From BA4 sp044376575 (GTDB lineage: Bacteria > Bacteroidota > Bacteroidia > CAIKAF01), in the NCBI GenBank assembly GCA_044376575.1, contig JBILKR010000001.1:158301-222300 (forward strand): 64,000 nt of DNA. The letters run 5' to 3'. Shown in pieces: positions 26,324-35,404 of the stretch. Below the pieces are notes generated by a model. It was not told where the DNA came from, searched no databases, and saw only the letters and a list, made by a program, of their open reading frames with translations. Positions within the stretch are counted from its first letter, which is position 1; each line of letters begins with the position of its first letter. The position numbers and the translations under genes were made by a program.

Positions 26324-26497
26324 ATGGATTGGTTGTTTGTACCCCTGGGAAATTTTATTCAATGGACGTTTCAATTTATTGAACTAGCCGGGATGAATTT
26401 TAATTACTTAATTATTTTAATTGGAATGGGTCTTACGGTTTATTGGGTAATGCAAATGCTGAAAGCGAAAGACGACAAAGGGTTCTTTAAAAAATAA
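26324..26497 (+). CDS. 57-residue membrane protein (small ORF)
   Basis: The frame runs from ATG 26324 to TAA 26497. It has an aromatic N-terminus (MDWLFVPLGNFIQWTFQFIE), one membrane helix (about residues 28-45: NYLIILIGMGLTVYWVMQML) and a lysine-rich C-terminus (KAKDDKGFFKK). The positive tail predicts N-out/C-in or peripheral placement at the inner membrane. A perfect promoter lies 20 nt upstream and a strong terminator 24 nt downstream, so it is a stand-alone transcript; I am confident it is a gene. I recall similar short proteins in Bacteroidota but not a named function. Confidence 0.8.
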   Translation: MDWLFVPLGNFIQWTFQFIELAGMNFNYLIILIGMGLTVYWVMQMLKAKDDKGFFKK

Positions 26498-26520
26498 TTT
26501 TTTTAAATTTTATATATAAA

Positions 26521-26549
26521 AAAAGGGGAAATCATTGATTTCCCCTTTT
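26521..26549. terminator. Bidirectional hairpin terminator
   Basis: AAAAGGGGAAATCA (26521-26534) pairs with TGATTTCCCCTTTT (26536-26549), with T-rich runs on both strands. It lies 24 nt after the small membrane gene and 9 nt beyond the stop of the converging T9SS gene, so it serves both. Confidence 0.88.
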
Positions 26550-26557
26550 CTTTTTCT

Positions 26558-29500
26558 TTATCTGGCAATCCACTTGATCACATGCCTTTCTTGTTTATCT
26601 GTAATTTGAATGATATACATTCCGCTTTGCTGCAATGAAACTAATTTCTCTTGTGCTTTTTCTTTCACTGTTCCTGAAAAAATAGCCTGTCCTAATGCAT
26701 TTATCACAGTTACGTCTGCACCGTTAGTAATATTGCTGTTTGTAAGATCTAAAATAACATCATTTCCTTGTTGAAACACATTGATATTTGCCAATGTATT
26801 TTCATCAATAGAACTTGGATCATATACGTAAATTAAAGCTTCACCGGATTGTAAGGTATCATTCCATGCATTAACAACGCGACAAGAAACATATCTGTAT
26901 CCTGTTGTAGCATACAATGGAATAAAATCAGCGGTTGCAACTGCAGGATTCATTGGGGCCCAGGCAACAAAAGGAGTTGGACGAGTAAGCCATTCATAGC
27001 TTACAGAAGGATGTGTTGATGCTGCTGTAATTGTATTTCCGGGTGTATTGACCACAATATTTTGAGTATCTAATGGAGCCGCAGAAATTTCATATTGTAC
27101 AACTTCAAGTGTTCCTGAATATGCCGCACCATTAATTGGAGGATTAGAAGAAGAAACCCTTACTTTATAGCCGGTACCTGTTGGCGTGCTGTTCGGAATT
27201 ACAATATCTATTGATCCGGAAGTATTTCCTGCAATGCTGCCAATAGCTACCAGATTAGTAAAACTACCCGACGCATCAGATAGTTCTGCCGTAAATACAT
27301 TCCCTGCTCCATATACCACATCCGTAAAGAAATCCAATGTGCCATTGGCCACCGCGCTTGGAGAAACATAATAAGTAACATTATTTACCGCTGTTGTATT
27401 TAAAGTAATGCTATTGGTTACATTAATGATAACCTCATTGCTGTTTACCACATCATTGTATTGATTGGTTGAAGCACAGATTACATAATACGTACCAATT
27501 GTATTAAAATTCGGAACATATTGAGCTGACGTTACAACAGGATTAAATGATAGGTATGGACCGCCGCTTGCAGTAGCATATTTCCATTCTCTTGTACTGT
27601 TTTGTGATTCATTTGCGGCAAGTGTATTTCCGTTGGTTGAAACTGCTATAGTTTGCGTGTTGCTTGGCGTTACAGAAACTGCAAATTGATCCACAATTAA
27701 ATCTGTTCCATTATCTGTTCCTGAAAGGGTTGGCAAACTTGCAATCACCCTTATTCTATACTGATTTCCATCAGGAGTATTAGACGGAATGGATGCTGAA
27801 ATTACTCCGCTTGATGTTGATGTGATGCTTCCAATGTTGGTAGGATTTGCAAAGTTGCCTTGAGCATCTGAAAGCTGGGCGGTAAAAGTGTTTCCTGGAG
27901 CAAAGCTTCCTGTTCCTCCAATAGTATAAGGCACAGAAACACTGGCATTGGGCGCAGAAGCACTGAATTCAAAAGGCGAACCGGTGATATTGCCGGTGTT
28001 TAGCGTGATGTTATCTACCGTAATCATTACTTCATTGCTGGTACAAAGAACATTATTAATTGTGCTTTGACAAACCACGTATATTACCCCAATGTTGGGG
28101 AAATTTGGAGTATATGTTGTACCGCTTTGGTTAGGTGTAAAGGCTGAATATGGTCCACCGCTTGTTGTGCCAAATTTCCAAACCCTGCTGCTGGCAACAG
28201 AAGATTCGTTTACGGTTAGTGTATTTCCGTTAGTATTAATCAAAATACTTTGAGCTGATGCAGGTGTAATAGAATTGTCAACTACTTGTATTATTACTTC
28301 ATTTGAAATTGCCGAAAGTCCCGGATAAGATGATTCACAAACCACGTAATACATCCCTGCACTCACAAAATTTGGAGTATAAGATGAACCCGTTTGTGTT
28401 GGATTGAAAGAACTGTATGGCCCTCCACTCACGGTAGCATATTTCCACTCTTGGCTATTAGAAGGTACAGACTCCTGAGCTGTTAAAGCTGTTCCGTTTA
28501 CTCCGGCTTCAATGGTTTGTGTGGCCACTGGAGAAATACTAGTAGAAACCAGATTAATCATAATGTCTGATACATTAATTGAACCGGTAGCCGAATAGTT
28601 AGATGAAACGACACGTATACGATAACCCGTGCCAGATGGAGTTCCTGCAGGAATTGTTCCGTTGATGGTTCCGGATGTTGTTCCTGTGATTGTTCCTAAT
28701 GCCACGGGATTGGCAAATGATCCTGATGCATCAGAAAGTTGTGCCGTAAAAATATTGCCGGCATTATATGTTCCTTCTGCAATAAATGGAACAGATACGG
28801 ATGTTCCTTGCGTTGCTGTAACGTAATATGCAAGCGGAGAAATCGTTCCGGTTGTAATTACAGGATTATAAATCAGAGAAACTTCATCTAAGTAAAGAGT
28901 AGAGCCGATTCCTCCTGCGCCCGCAACCTTACTTGAAGTGAAAGAAGCCAGGATAAAAGCAGGGGTGGTTGCCGGACCAGTATATTGGAAAGGAATGGAG
29001 ATGCGTTGCCACACACCGCCTGTTCTGAAATTCATTGCAGCCTTAGCAACGACATAAGGTTGAGATGCAGCATTTAGCGGATCACGAAACCCATTATAAT
29101 TACTATGTATAAAGATAGATGCCCTTGCTGAGTCAGTTCCTACAGGTGTATATTTAGCATAAAAAACAATACTATCCGGAGTGTCAGTAAGCGCTTCGCT
29201 TTCATCAGTTCCAGTAGTAATAGATTCATTAAAACCTGATGATGGCGTAGTGTTAGGCGCATTTACTTCGCCACAGGTTAACACTCCGTTCGCAGGATTT
29301 CCAAATGCGCTTCCCGTCACAATCCTTGCACTGTAAGTTCCACTCCATACGTTTCCTGCTCCACCTTCTCTCCAAACCACTTGTGGAGCGATGCCGCACA
29401 ATCCACAAAGATCTCCTGTTTTTATCGAACCCCAGTTGGTAGGTTCTTCTGTATTAGACCCCACATTTTGCCAGGTTTCAAATCCGCTGTTCCCAATTTG

Positions 29501-29566
29501 TTGTGTTTGGGCAAATGCATTGAGGAAAAGTCCTCCAATTAAAAATAAAGTGTAAAGTTGTTTCAT
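26558..29566 (-). CDS. Large T9SS type A secreted protein with PCMD-like and repeat domains
   Basis: The protein has 1002 residues. A signal peptide (ending near NAFAQ) is followed by a domain of about 215 residues resembling the putative carbohydrate-metabolism domain (GNSGFETWQNVGS, YGARI-type strands, TLYLDEVSLIY). Then two repeat types alternate: a beta-sandwich of about 95 residues (GNTFTAQLSDAQGNFANP, GNQYRIRVIASLP) three times, and an Ig-like one of about 85 residues (REWKYATASGGPYLSFNP, YYVICAS) four times. The end is a type A sorting domain (NVFQQGNDVILDL, with VISWIAR-type end). It could be a polysaccharide-binding surface protein. It stands alone, ending at a bidirectional terminator. 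Confidence 0.85.
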   Translation of the reverse strand: MKQLYTLFLIGGLFLNAFAQTQQIGNSGFETWQNVGSNTEEPTNWGSIKTGDLCGLCGIAPQVVWREGGAGNVWSGTYSARIVTGSAFGNPANGVLTCGEVNAPNTTPSSGFNESITTGTDESEALTDTPDSIVFYAKYTPVGTDSARASIFIHSNYNGFRDPLNAASQPYVVAKAAMNFRTGGVWQRISIPFQYTGPATTPAFILASFTSSKVAGAGGIGSTLYLDEVSLIYNPVITTGTISPLAYYVTATQGTSVSVPFIAEGTYNAGNIFTAQLSDASGSFANPVALGTITGTTSGTINGTIPAGTPSGTGYRIRVVSSNYSATGSINVSDIMINLVSTSISPVATQTIEAGVNGTALTAQESVPSNSQEWKYATVSGGPYSSFNPTQTGSSYTPNFVSAGMYYVVCESSYPGLSAISNEVIIQVVDNSITPASAQSILINTNGNTLTVNESSVASSRVWKFGTTSGGPYSAFTPNQSGTTYTPNFPNIGVIYVVCQSTINNVLCTSNEVMITVDNITLNTGNITGSPFEFSASAPNASVSVPYTIGGTGSFAPGNTFTAQLSDAQGNFANPTNIGSITSTSSGVISASIPSNTPDGNQYRIRVIASLPTLSGTDNGTDLIVDQFAVSVTPSNTQTIAVSTNGNTLAANESQNSTREWKYATASGGPYLSFNPVVTSAQYVPNFNTIGTYYVICASTNQYNDVVNSNEVIINVTNSITLNTTAVNNVTYYVSPSAVANGTLDFFTDVVYGAGNVFTAELSDASGSFTNLVAIGSIAGNTSGSIDIVIPNSTPTGTGYKVRVSSSNPPINGAAYSGTLEVVQYEISAAPLDTQNIVVNTPGNTITAASTHPSVSYEWLTRPTPFVAWAPMNPAVATADFIPLYATTGYRYVSCRVVNAWNDTLQSGEALIYVYDPSSIDENTLANINVFQQGNDVILDLTNSNITNGADVTVINALGQAIFSGTVKEKAQEKLVSLQQSGMYIIQITDKQERHVIKWIAR

Positions 29567-29599
29567 GTGTAGATGATTCTGTATAGTTTCTAAAATTTA

Positions 29600-31114
29600 T
29601 TATTCTTTTTCTGGTCGCATTTGAGGAAAAAATAATACCTCTTGAATAGTATGCTGATTGGTTAGCAGCATTGCAAGCCTATCAATTCCTATGCCAATTC
29701 CACTCATTGGAGGCATGCCAAATTCCATCGCACGTATAAAATCGTGGTCAATAAACATGGCTTCATCATCTCCACGCTCCATCAGCTTAACCTGATCTAA
29801 AAAGCGTTCATATTGATCAATGGGGTCATTCAGCTCAGAATAGGCATTGGCAATTTCTTTGCCGTTTATCATTAATTCGAATCGCTCCACCACTCCTTCT
29901 TTTTCCCTGTGTTTCTTTGTTAGCGGACTCATTTCAACGGGATAGTCTGTAATAAAAGTCGGTTGTATGTAGTGCTTTTCGCATTTTTCACTAAAAATCT
30001 CATCTATTAGTTTACCTCTGCCCATACTTTTATCTACTTCGATATGTAGTTGATGGCATACATCTCTTAAGGCGGCTTCATCCATTCCGCTCACATCAAA
30101 TCCGGTATGTTCCTTAATGGCATCAAACAATGCAATGCGTTTAAACGGGGCTTTAAAACTGATAGACTTATCTCCCACCGGCACTTCTGTAGTTCCGTTA
30201 ACATCCAGGCATGCTTTTTCCAAGAGCTTTTCTGTCTGATCCATCATCCAGTAGTAATCCTTATAAGCAACATAAAATTCTAATATGGTAAACTCGGGAT
30301 TATGCGTTCTGTCCATCCCTTCGTTTCTGAAATTACGACTAAATTCATACACCCAGTCAAATCCACCTACCACGAGTCGTTTTAAATATAATTCATTGGC
30401 GATACGCAAATACAAAGGGATATCAAGCGCGTTATGATGTGTAACAAAAGGACGAGCTGCCGCCCCTCCTGGGATGCTTTGCAACACCGGAGTATCTACT
30501 TCTAACGCTCCCTGATCATTCAAAAAATTTCGGATGGAATTCATCATTTTTGTCCTTTTCAAAAAGGTTTCCCGCACCTGTTCGTTCACCGCCAAGTCCA
30601 CATATCGCATACGATAGCGAAGTTCAGGATCAGAAAAAGCATCATAAACATTACCTTCTGCATCGGTTTTAACAACAGGTAGTGGACGTAACGCCTTCGA
30701 TAATAAAACCAATTCGCTGACATGGATTGATATTTCACCCACTTGCGTCTTGAAAACATATCCTTTAACGCCAATAAAGTCTCCAAGATCAAGCAATCGC
30801 TTAAACAATGTATTATATAATTCCTTGTTTTCGCCAGGACAAATCTCATCACGGTTGATGTAAATCTGAATTCTTCCGGAACTATCCTTAAGCTCAGCAA
30901 AAGCGGCTTTTCCCATTATTCTTCTACTCATCATCCTCCCGGCCAGGCATACCGATGTAAACTCTTCAGGATGGCTTTCATACCTTGCTTTTATATCTTC
31001 AGCAAAAGTATTAACTGGGTATAGTGCTGCAGGAAAAGGATCTATTCCCATTTTTCTGATCTCCTCCAGGCTTTGCCGTCTGATGATCTCTTGTTCCGAA
31101 AGTTCGTTAAACAT
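29600..31114 (-). CDS. lysS: Lysine--tRNA ligase (class II)
   Basis: The protein has 504 residues. The N-terminal OB-fold anticodon-binding domain (VCLAGRMMSRRIMGKAAFAE, IQIYINRDEI) is followed by the class II catalytic core: motif 2 FRNEGMDRTHNPEFTILEFY and motif 3 GIGIGIDRLAML near the C-terminus. It charges tRNA-Lys. Length and order are standard and no extra domain is present. It is transcribed alone, divergent from the DEAD-box helicase with 256 nt between the two start codons. Confidence 0.97.
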   Translation of the reverse strand: MFNELSEQEIIRRQSLEEIRKMGIDPFPAALYPVNTFAEDIKARYESHPEEFTSVCLAGRMMSRRIMGKAAFAELKDSSGRIQIYINRDEICPGENKELYNTLFKRLLDLGDFIGVKGYVFKTQVGEISIHVSELVLLSKALRPLPVVKTDAEGNVYDAFSDPELRYRMRYVDLAVNEQVRETFLKRTKMMNSIRNFLNDQGALEVDTPVLQSIPGGAAARPFVTHHNALDIPLYLRIANELYLKRLVVGGFDWVYEFSRNFRNEGMDRTHNPEFTILEFYVAYKDYYWMMDQTEKLLEKACLDVNGTTEVPVGDKSISFKAPFKRIALFDAIKEHTGFDVSGMDEAALRDVCHQLHIEVDKSMGRGKLIDEIFSEKCEKHYIQPTFITDYPVEMSPLTKKHREKEGVVERFELMINGKEIANAYSELNDPIDQYERFLDQVKLMERGDDEAMFIDHDFIRAMEFGMPPMSGIGIGIDRLAMLLTNQHTIQEVLFFPQMRPEKE

Positions 31115-31233
31115 GTCTTTTTATAGCAATTTATGTCTGCGAAATTAAGTAAAAATACCACGATTATATAAGATAAAGATTGAATTTCTTAACAGGAAAA
31201 AACAAGCAATTAGTTTATTACAAGTATTTACCG

Positions 31234-31241
31234 TACCTTTG
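31234..31241 (+). promoter_or_regulatory. Predicted -7 box of DEAD-box helicase promoter
   Basis: TACCTTTG matches TAnnTTTG. The start codon is 129 nt downstream, implying a 5' leader of about 120 nt, long for this group. Confidence 0.55.
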
Positions 31242-31274
31242 CAATGCGTTTTTAAAAATCATACCGCCAAGACT

Positions 31275-31299
31275 CGATGCTATCAGTGGAGGATAGTCG
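31275..31299 (+). promoter_or_regulatory. Hairpin in long 5' leader of the helicase gene
   Basis: CGA-tg-CTATC (31275-31284) pairs with GATAGTCG (31292-31299) across a 7-nt loop with a 2-nt bulge. It lies in the leader between the -7 box and the start codon. Leaders of cold-induced RNA helicase genes are often structured and control mRNA stability; such control here is inference. Confidence 0.4.
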
Positions 31300-31370
31300 C
31301 CCAAAGGTTCCCAACAAAATAATTTGAATTCTTTGTGTACACGGGGCTTTGTGGTTATAAACAACACATT

Positions 31371-33035
31371 ATGACAAAACAACAAAACGGGTTCCAGGAA
31401 CTGGGACTCAGCGAAGGCATTGTAAGTGCCATCACAGAAAAAGGATTTACCAATCCTACACCTATTCAACAGGCAACCATTCCTTTATTACTTAGCAATA
31501 CCATCGATGTGGTAGGGCAAGCACAAACCGGAACCGGTAAAACAGCAGCTTTCGGATTGCCTTTGCTTGATTTACTTCAGGAAAATCAGAAAAAAGTGCA
31601 GGCCTTAGTATTGGTGCCAACCCGCGAATTGGCTTTACAAGTAGCTACCGAGCTTATCTCATATAAAGGAGATAAAAAACTATTTGTTTGTACCGTTTAC
31701 GGTGGACAAAGTATTCAAACTCAGATTCGTGACTTGAAAAAAGGAGTAGACATCGTAGTTGGAACCCCCGGCCGTATTATGGACCACATGGAACGCGGCA
31801 CGTTGAAGATTGATAACATCACCCATTTGATCTTGGACGAAGCTGACGAAATGTTAAATATGGGCTTTGTGGAAGACATAGAAACAATTTTGGCTGATAC
31901 ACCTAAAAATAAGCGTGTACTTCTTTTCTCTGCAACAATGCCGTCTAGAATTTTAGACATAGCAAAAAGATACATGGGGAAATATGAATTGGTAAAGGTT
32001 ACGCCACAGGTTTTAACAACTGATTTGACGGAACAGGTATACTATGAAGTGGCTGGAAGAGATAAAAAAGAGGCCCTTTGTCGTATCATTGATTTTGCCG
32101 GTGATTTTTATGGTTTGGTGTTCTGTCAGACAAAAATCGAAACCGATGAAATTGCCATGTATTTGCATGAACAGGGTTATGCTTCAGAGGCCATTCACGG
32201 AGACGTATCACAGGCACAGCGTGAAAAAACCTTGGGTAAGTTTAAAAAGAAGAGAATCAATATTTTAGTTGCTACTGATGTGGCTGCGCGTGGAATCGAT
32301 GTAAAAGATTTAACCCATGTAGTGAATTACTCTCTCCCACAGGAAGCAGAAACATACGTTCACCGAATTGGAAGAACAGGTCGCGCCGGAAAAACAGGAA
32401 TCGCCATTTCATTGGTTAGCCCATCTGATTCCAGAAAATTTGCAATGGTGAAGCGAGTAGCCAAAGCAGAAATCAAGCGAATGACATTGCCTGATGCACA
32501 AAAAGTAGTACGTAAAAAAATTGAAAAACTGAAAGCGCAATTGTTTCAGTTGATAGGCGATGGAGAAGTAGAACCATATTTTGAACTGGCGGATGAATTA
32601 TTAGGTGGTGTTGCCCCGGAAGAGATGGTGGCTGCATTGTTACGTCTCCATCATAAAGATGAATTTAATCCGGAAACGTATAAGCCTATTAAAGAGGCAA
32701 AATCTGATTTTAAAGAGTCGCGATTTGATAAAGGCAGAGGTAACGATCGTGATCGTGGAGATCGTCGTTCTCGCAGACCTTTTGAAAGTGATGGAGATGG
32801 CGTTCGGCTATTTATTGCAAAAGGGAAAATGGATGACATGTCTCCCCGCAAATTGGTAGATCTGATACAACAGGAAACCAATGTTCCTCAGCGAATGCTG
32901 GACCAGGTAAAAATCATGGAGAAGTTTTCTTTCGTTACCGTTCCTTCAAGAGAAGCTGAAATTATTGTGAATCATTTCAGAAGAATAGCAAAAAAGAGTG
33001 GCAAACGCTCACTGGTGGAAGTGGCCAAAGACTAA
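31371..33035 (+). CDS. deaD: DEAD-box RNA helicase (DeaD/CsdA type)
   Basis: The protein has 554 residues from ATG 31371, the start that leaves MTKQQNGFQELGLSEGI in the usual position; an ATG 36 nt upstream adds an odd peptide. Helicase motifs are complete: the Q motif (GFTNPTPIQQ), motif I (AQTGTGKTA), Ia (PTRELALQ), II (DEAD), III (SAT), IV-VI (ATDVAARGIDV, HRIGRTGRAG). The C-terminus has a basic linker and a DbpA-type RNA-binding domain (VRLFIAKGKMDDMSPRKLV) that targets structured rRNA. Roles are ribosome assembly and RNA unwinding, often at low temperature. It ends in a 4-nt overlap with converging aroA. Confidence 0.94.
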   Translation: MTKQQNGFQELGLSEGIVSAITEKGFTNPTPIQQATIPLLLSNTIDVVGQAQTGTGKTAAFGLPLLDLLQENQKKVQALVLVPTRELALQVATELISYKGDKKLFVCTVYGGQSIQTQIRDLKKGVDIVVGTPGRIMDHMERGTLKIDNITHLILDEADEMLNMGFVEDIETILADTPKNKRVLLFSATMPSRILDIAKRYMGKYELVKVTPQVLTTDLTEQVYYEVAGRDKKEALCRIIDFAGDFYGLVFCQTKIETDEIAMYLHEQGYASEAIHGDVSQAQREKTLGKFKKKRINILVATDVAARGIDVKDLTHVVNYSLPQEAETYVHRIGRTGRAGKTGIAISLVSPSDSRKFAMVKRVAKAEIKRMTLPDAQKVVRKKIEKLKAQLFQLIGDGEVEPYFELADELLGGVAPEEMVAALLRLHHKDEFNPETYKPIKEAKSDFKESRFDKGRGNDRDRGDRRSRRPFESDGDGVRLFIAKGKMDDMSPRKLVDLIQQETNVPQRMLDQVKIMEKFSFVTVPSREAEIIVNHFRRIAKKSGKRSLVEVAKD

Positions 33036-34261
33036 TCGTATTTTACAACACAGCATTTTTCAACTTCATTCCAAAACCCTGGAAATGATTTTGAAACTAC
33101 ATCGGGAGCATTAATGATTATCTTCGGATAGATGCAACTCAACGGAGCCAGACACATCGCCATGCGGTGATCTCCGTATGTGTTAAATTCGCTCGTCGGA
33201 GAAGACGGAATCACATCTTTAATAATCAGTGAGTCGTCATCAATTTCAATCTGAGCTCCAATCTTTTTTAACTCTTGTTGAAGTGCAAACAAGCGATTCG
33301 TTTCTTTGTGTTTTAATGTTCGAAGTCCGGTAAAACGACCTTTTATTTTTAGCCCTACACAGCTTGTAATGAACGCCTGTGCTAAATCGGGACAGTTCAA
33401 AAAATTATACTCCACTTCAACGGGTAGAGGACTTGCTGTTTTTGTTACGGTTGCACCATCCTTCGTGTAAGACGTTTCTACCCCAAGCATACAGAATAGT
33501 TTTTCCGCTTCCTCGTCTCCCTGTAAATCTGATTTTTTCAATCCTCTAAGAAACAACGATACTCCTGATTTTGATAATGCAACCCATTCGTAAAAAAATG
33601 CAGCCGCGCTCCAGTCTGCTTCAATCGTAATATCTCTTGAAAAATAACTTTGATGTGGTATTCTGACTGATTGTTTTTCTTTCGCCACGTCTACGTGAAA
33701 ATACCTCATGACTTTTGCGGTCATTTCTATATATGAAGTTGATACGGGATCACCCACAAAATTTAAAAGCAATCCTTTTTTTAACACTGGTGCAACCAGC
33801 ATCAATGCGGAAATGAACTGAGAGCTGATGCTCGTATTCATTATAATTTCTCCGCCTGTAAAATCTGAAGGTAAAATATTGAGCGGCGGCTGGCCGGCTT
33901 GGTTGATGTATCGCACATCTCCGCCGAGCTGATTGATTGCTTCAACAAGATGTTCAATCGGGCGGCTGTTTAATTGAGCAGTCCCAGATAGCTCAAAATT
34001 TCTATGTAATGTACAGAGCAAAGGCAGAAGAAAGCGGAAGGTGGTTCCTCCGTCTCCACTGTTTATTTTTTCAGGAAGGGATTGTAAAATTTCGTTGAGC
34101 TTTTGAGTGTCTTCAGCATCTGAAAGGGAATGTATCTGAAATGAATTTTTTAGTAATGCCTGAATAATTAGTACTCTGTTCGAAATGCTTTTTGAGGTGG
34201 GAAGTTGAATTTCCCTTCCGTTAATTTTATCAGAAGATAATAATCGAACCTTGCTCATCAT
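33032..34261 (-). CDS. aroA: 3-phosphoshikimate 1-carboxyvinyltransferase
   Basis: The protein has 409 residues. The two-domain EPSP synthase pattern is visible: LPTSKSISNRVLIIQALL (substrate lysine and phosphate loop), GDGGTTFRFLLP, NSRPIEHLVEAI, and the C-terminal loops TGLRTLKHKETNRLFA and TYGDHRMAMCLAPL. It joins PEP to shikimate-3-phosphate, the sixth step of the shikimate pathway. It is shorter than E. coli AroA (427), as in other Bacteroidota. Its start overlaps the aroB stop by 4 nt, so the two are coupled. Two start codons in tandem (ATG ATG) lie at 34261 and 34258. Confidence 0.95.
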   Translation of the reverse strand: MMSKVRLLSSDKINGREIQLPTSKSISNRVLIIQALLKNSFQIHSLSDAEDTQKLNEILQSLPEKINSGDGGTTFRFLLPLLCTLHRNFELSGTAQLNSRPIEHLVEAINQLGGDVRYINQAGQPPLNILPSDFTGGEIIMNTSISSQFISALMLVAPVLKKGLLLNFVGDPVSTSYIEMTAKVMRYFHVDVAKEKQSVRIPHQSYFSRDITIEADWSAAAFFYEWVALSKSGVSLFLRGLKKSDLQGDEEAEKLFCMLGVETSYTKDGATVTKTASPLPVEVEYNFLNCPDLAQAFITSCVGLKIKGRFTGLRTLKHKETNRLFALQQELKKIGAQIEIDDDSLIIKDVIPSSPTSEFNTYGDHRMAMCLAPLSCIYPKIIINAPDVVSKSFPGFWNEVEKCCVVKYD

Positions 34262-35307
34262 AAAGATGCATAGTATTTCAGGGAGTCATTGATTAATTCA
34301 CGACTTACAGGAATATCAATCACTGTATTTCCAATCCCATGTAACAATACCATAAGAATCTGTTCTCCATTATTTTTTTTATCGTGCAGAACATTTTCTG
34401 TAATTTTTTCAATGTCGTTTAACTGAAAATGAAGCGACTCAAACATATTTTTTATAGATGATGAAATCGTTGATAGTTCTTCAGCGCTTATTAAGCCAGA
34501 CATTTGAGAAATGTATGCCTCGCATATCATTCCTGCAGCAACTGCTTCTCCGTGTAATACAGGATTGTTTTGATGAATAAAATAACTTTCTAGTGCATGT
34601 CCGATGGTATGCCCAAAATTTAATTTTTTACGAATATTTTTTTCATAAGGATCAGCTTCAACAATATCAGTTTTAATGATGATTGATTTTTCAATTAATT
34701 CTATTCTGTTTAGTTCATCAGCGGTTGTAAGCAGCTTCCAGTATGCGGCATTGGAGATGAGACCGTGTTTCAACGCCTCCGCCAGTCCTGAATTGTATTC
34801 GCGTTCAGGCAATGTTTCTAAAAAAAGAGAGGAAATGAATATTTTTTCTGGAGCATGAATGGTTCCAATCAAATTTTTTATTCTATTCCAGTCGATACCG
34901 GTTTTTCCGCCTATAGAGGCATCAATTTGTGCCAATAATGTGGTTGGAATATGAATAAACGGAACACCTCTTTTATAAATACTGGCAGCAAAACCGCCCA
35001 GGTCGCATATCATACCGCCTCCAAGATTAATGATCAAATCAGATTTGCTGAGTTGAAGATTTGTAAACTCATTCCATAGATGAAGCGCAGATTCCATCGT
35101 TTTGTTTTCTTCACCCGCATTTATAATAATGGAGTGAAATGGTTGTGATGATATGACGTAATCATTGATGTGCGGCAAACAATATTTCGCTGAATTTGTG
35201 TCGCAAATGACTACTATTTTTTGTGCAGAGAAAATACTGGAGATATACGTCTTGAGTTTCTGTAAACTTTCATCGAAAACAATTATATCGTTGCGCCAAG
35301 TATTCAT
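34258..35307 (-). CDS. aroB: 3-dehydroquinate synthase
   Basis: The protein has 349 residues. The NAD-binding region GGGMICDLGGFAASIYKRG, the substrate region HIPTTLLAQIDASIGGKTG and the zinc ligands in NFGHTIGHALES and HGEAV are all present. It converts DAHP to 3-dehydroquinate, step 2 of the shikimate pathway. It precedes aroA with a 4-nt overlap; pairing of aroB and aroA makes a small aromatic-acid operon, and no other shikimate gene is in the window. It diverges from prfB. Confidence 0.95.
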   Translation of the reverse strand: MNTWRNDIIVFDESLQKLKTYISSIFSAQKIVVICDTNSAKYCLPHINDYVISSQPFHSIIINAGEENKTMESALHLWNEFTNLQLSKSDLIINLGGGMICDLGGFAASIYKRGVPFIHIPTTLLAQIDASIGGKTGIDWNRIKNLIGTIHAPEKIFISSLFLETLPEREYNSGLAEALKHGLISNAAYWKLLTTADELNRIELIEKSIIIKTDIVEADPYEKNIRKKLNFGHTIGHALESYFIHQNNPVLHGEAVAAGMICEAYISQMSGLISAEELSTISSSIKNMFESLHFQLNDIEKITENVLHDKKNNGEQILMVLLHGIGNTVIDIPVSRELINDSLKYYASL

Positions 35308-35379
35308 ATTTCGAAAGTGAAGATAGAAAATATTGATTTCATAATCGAGATCATCAACGTAGCATTCATATCAAATGTT

Positions 35380-35387
35380 TACTTTTG
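35380..35387 (+). promoter_or_regulatory. Predicted -7 box of prfB promoter
   Basis: TACTTTTG matches TAnnTTTG, 17 nt before the prfB start codon, giving a short leader. Confidence 0.5.
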
Positions 35388-35404
35388 TTCCGAATAATTA
35401 AAGT

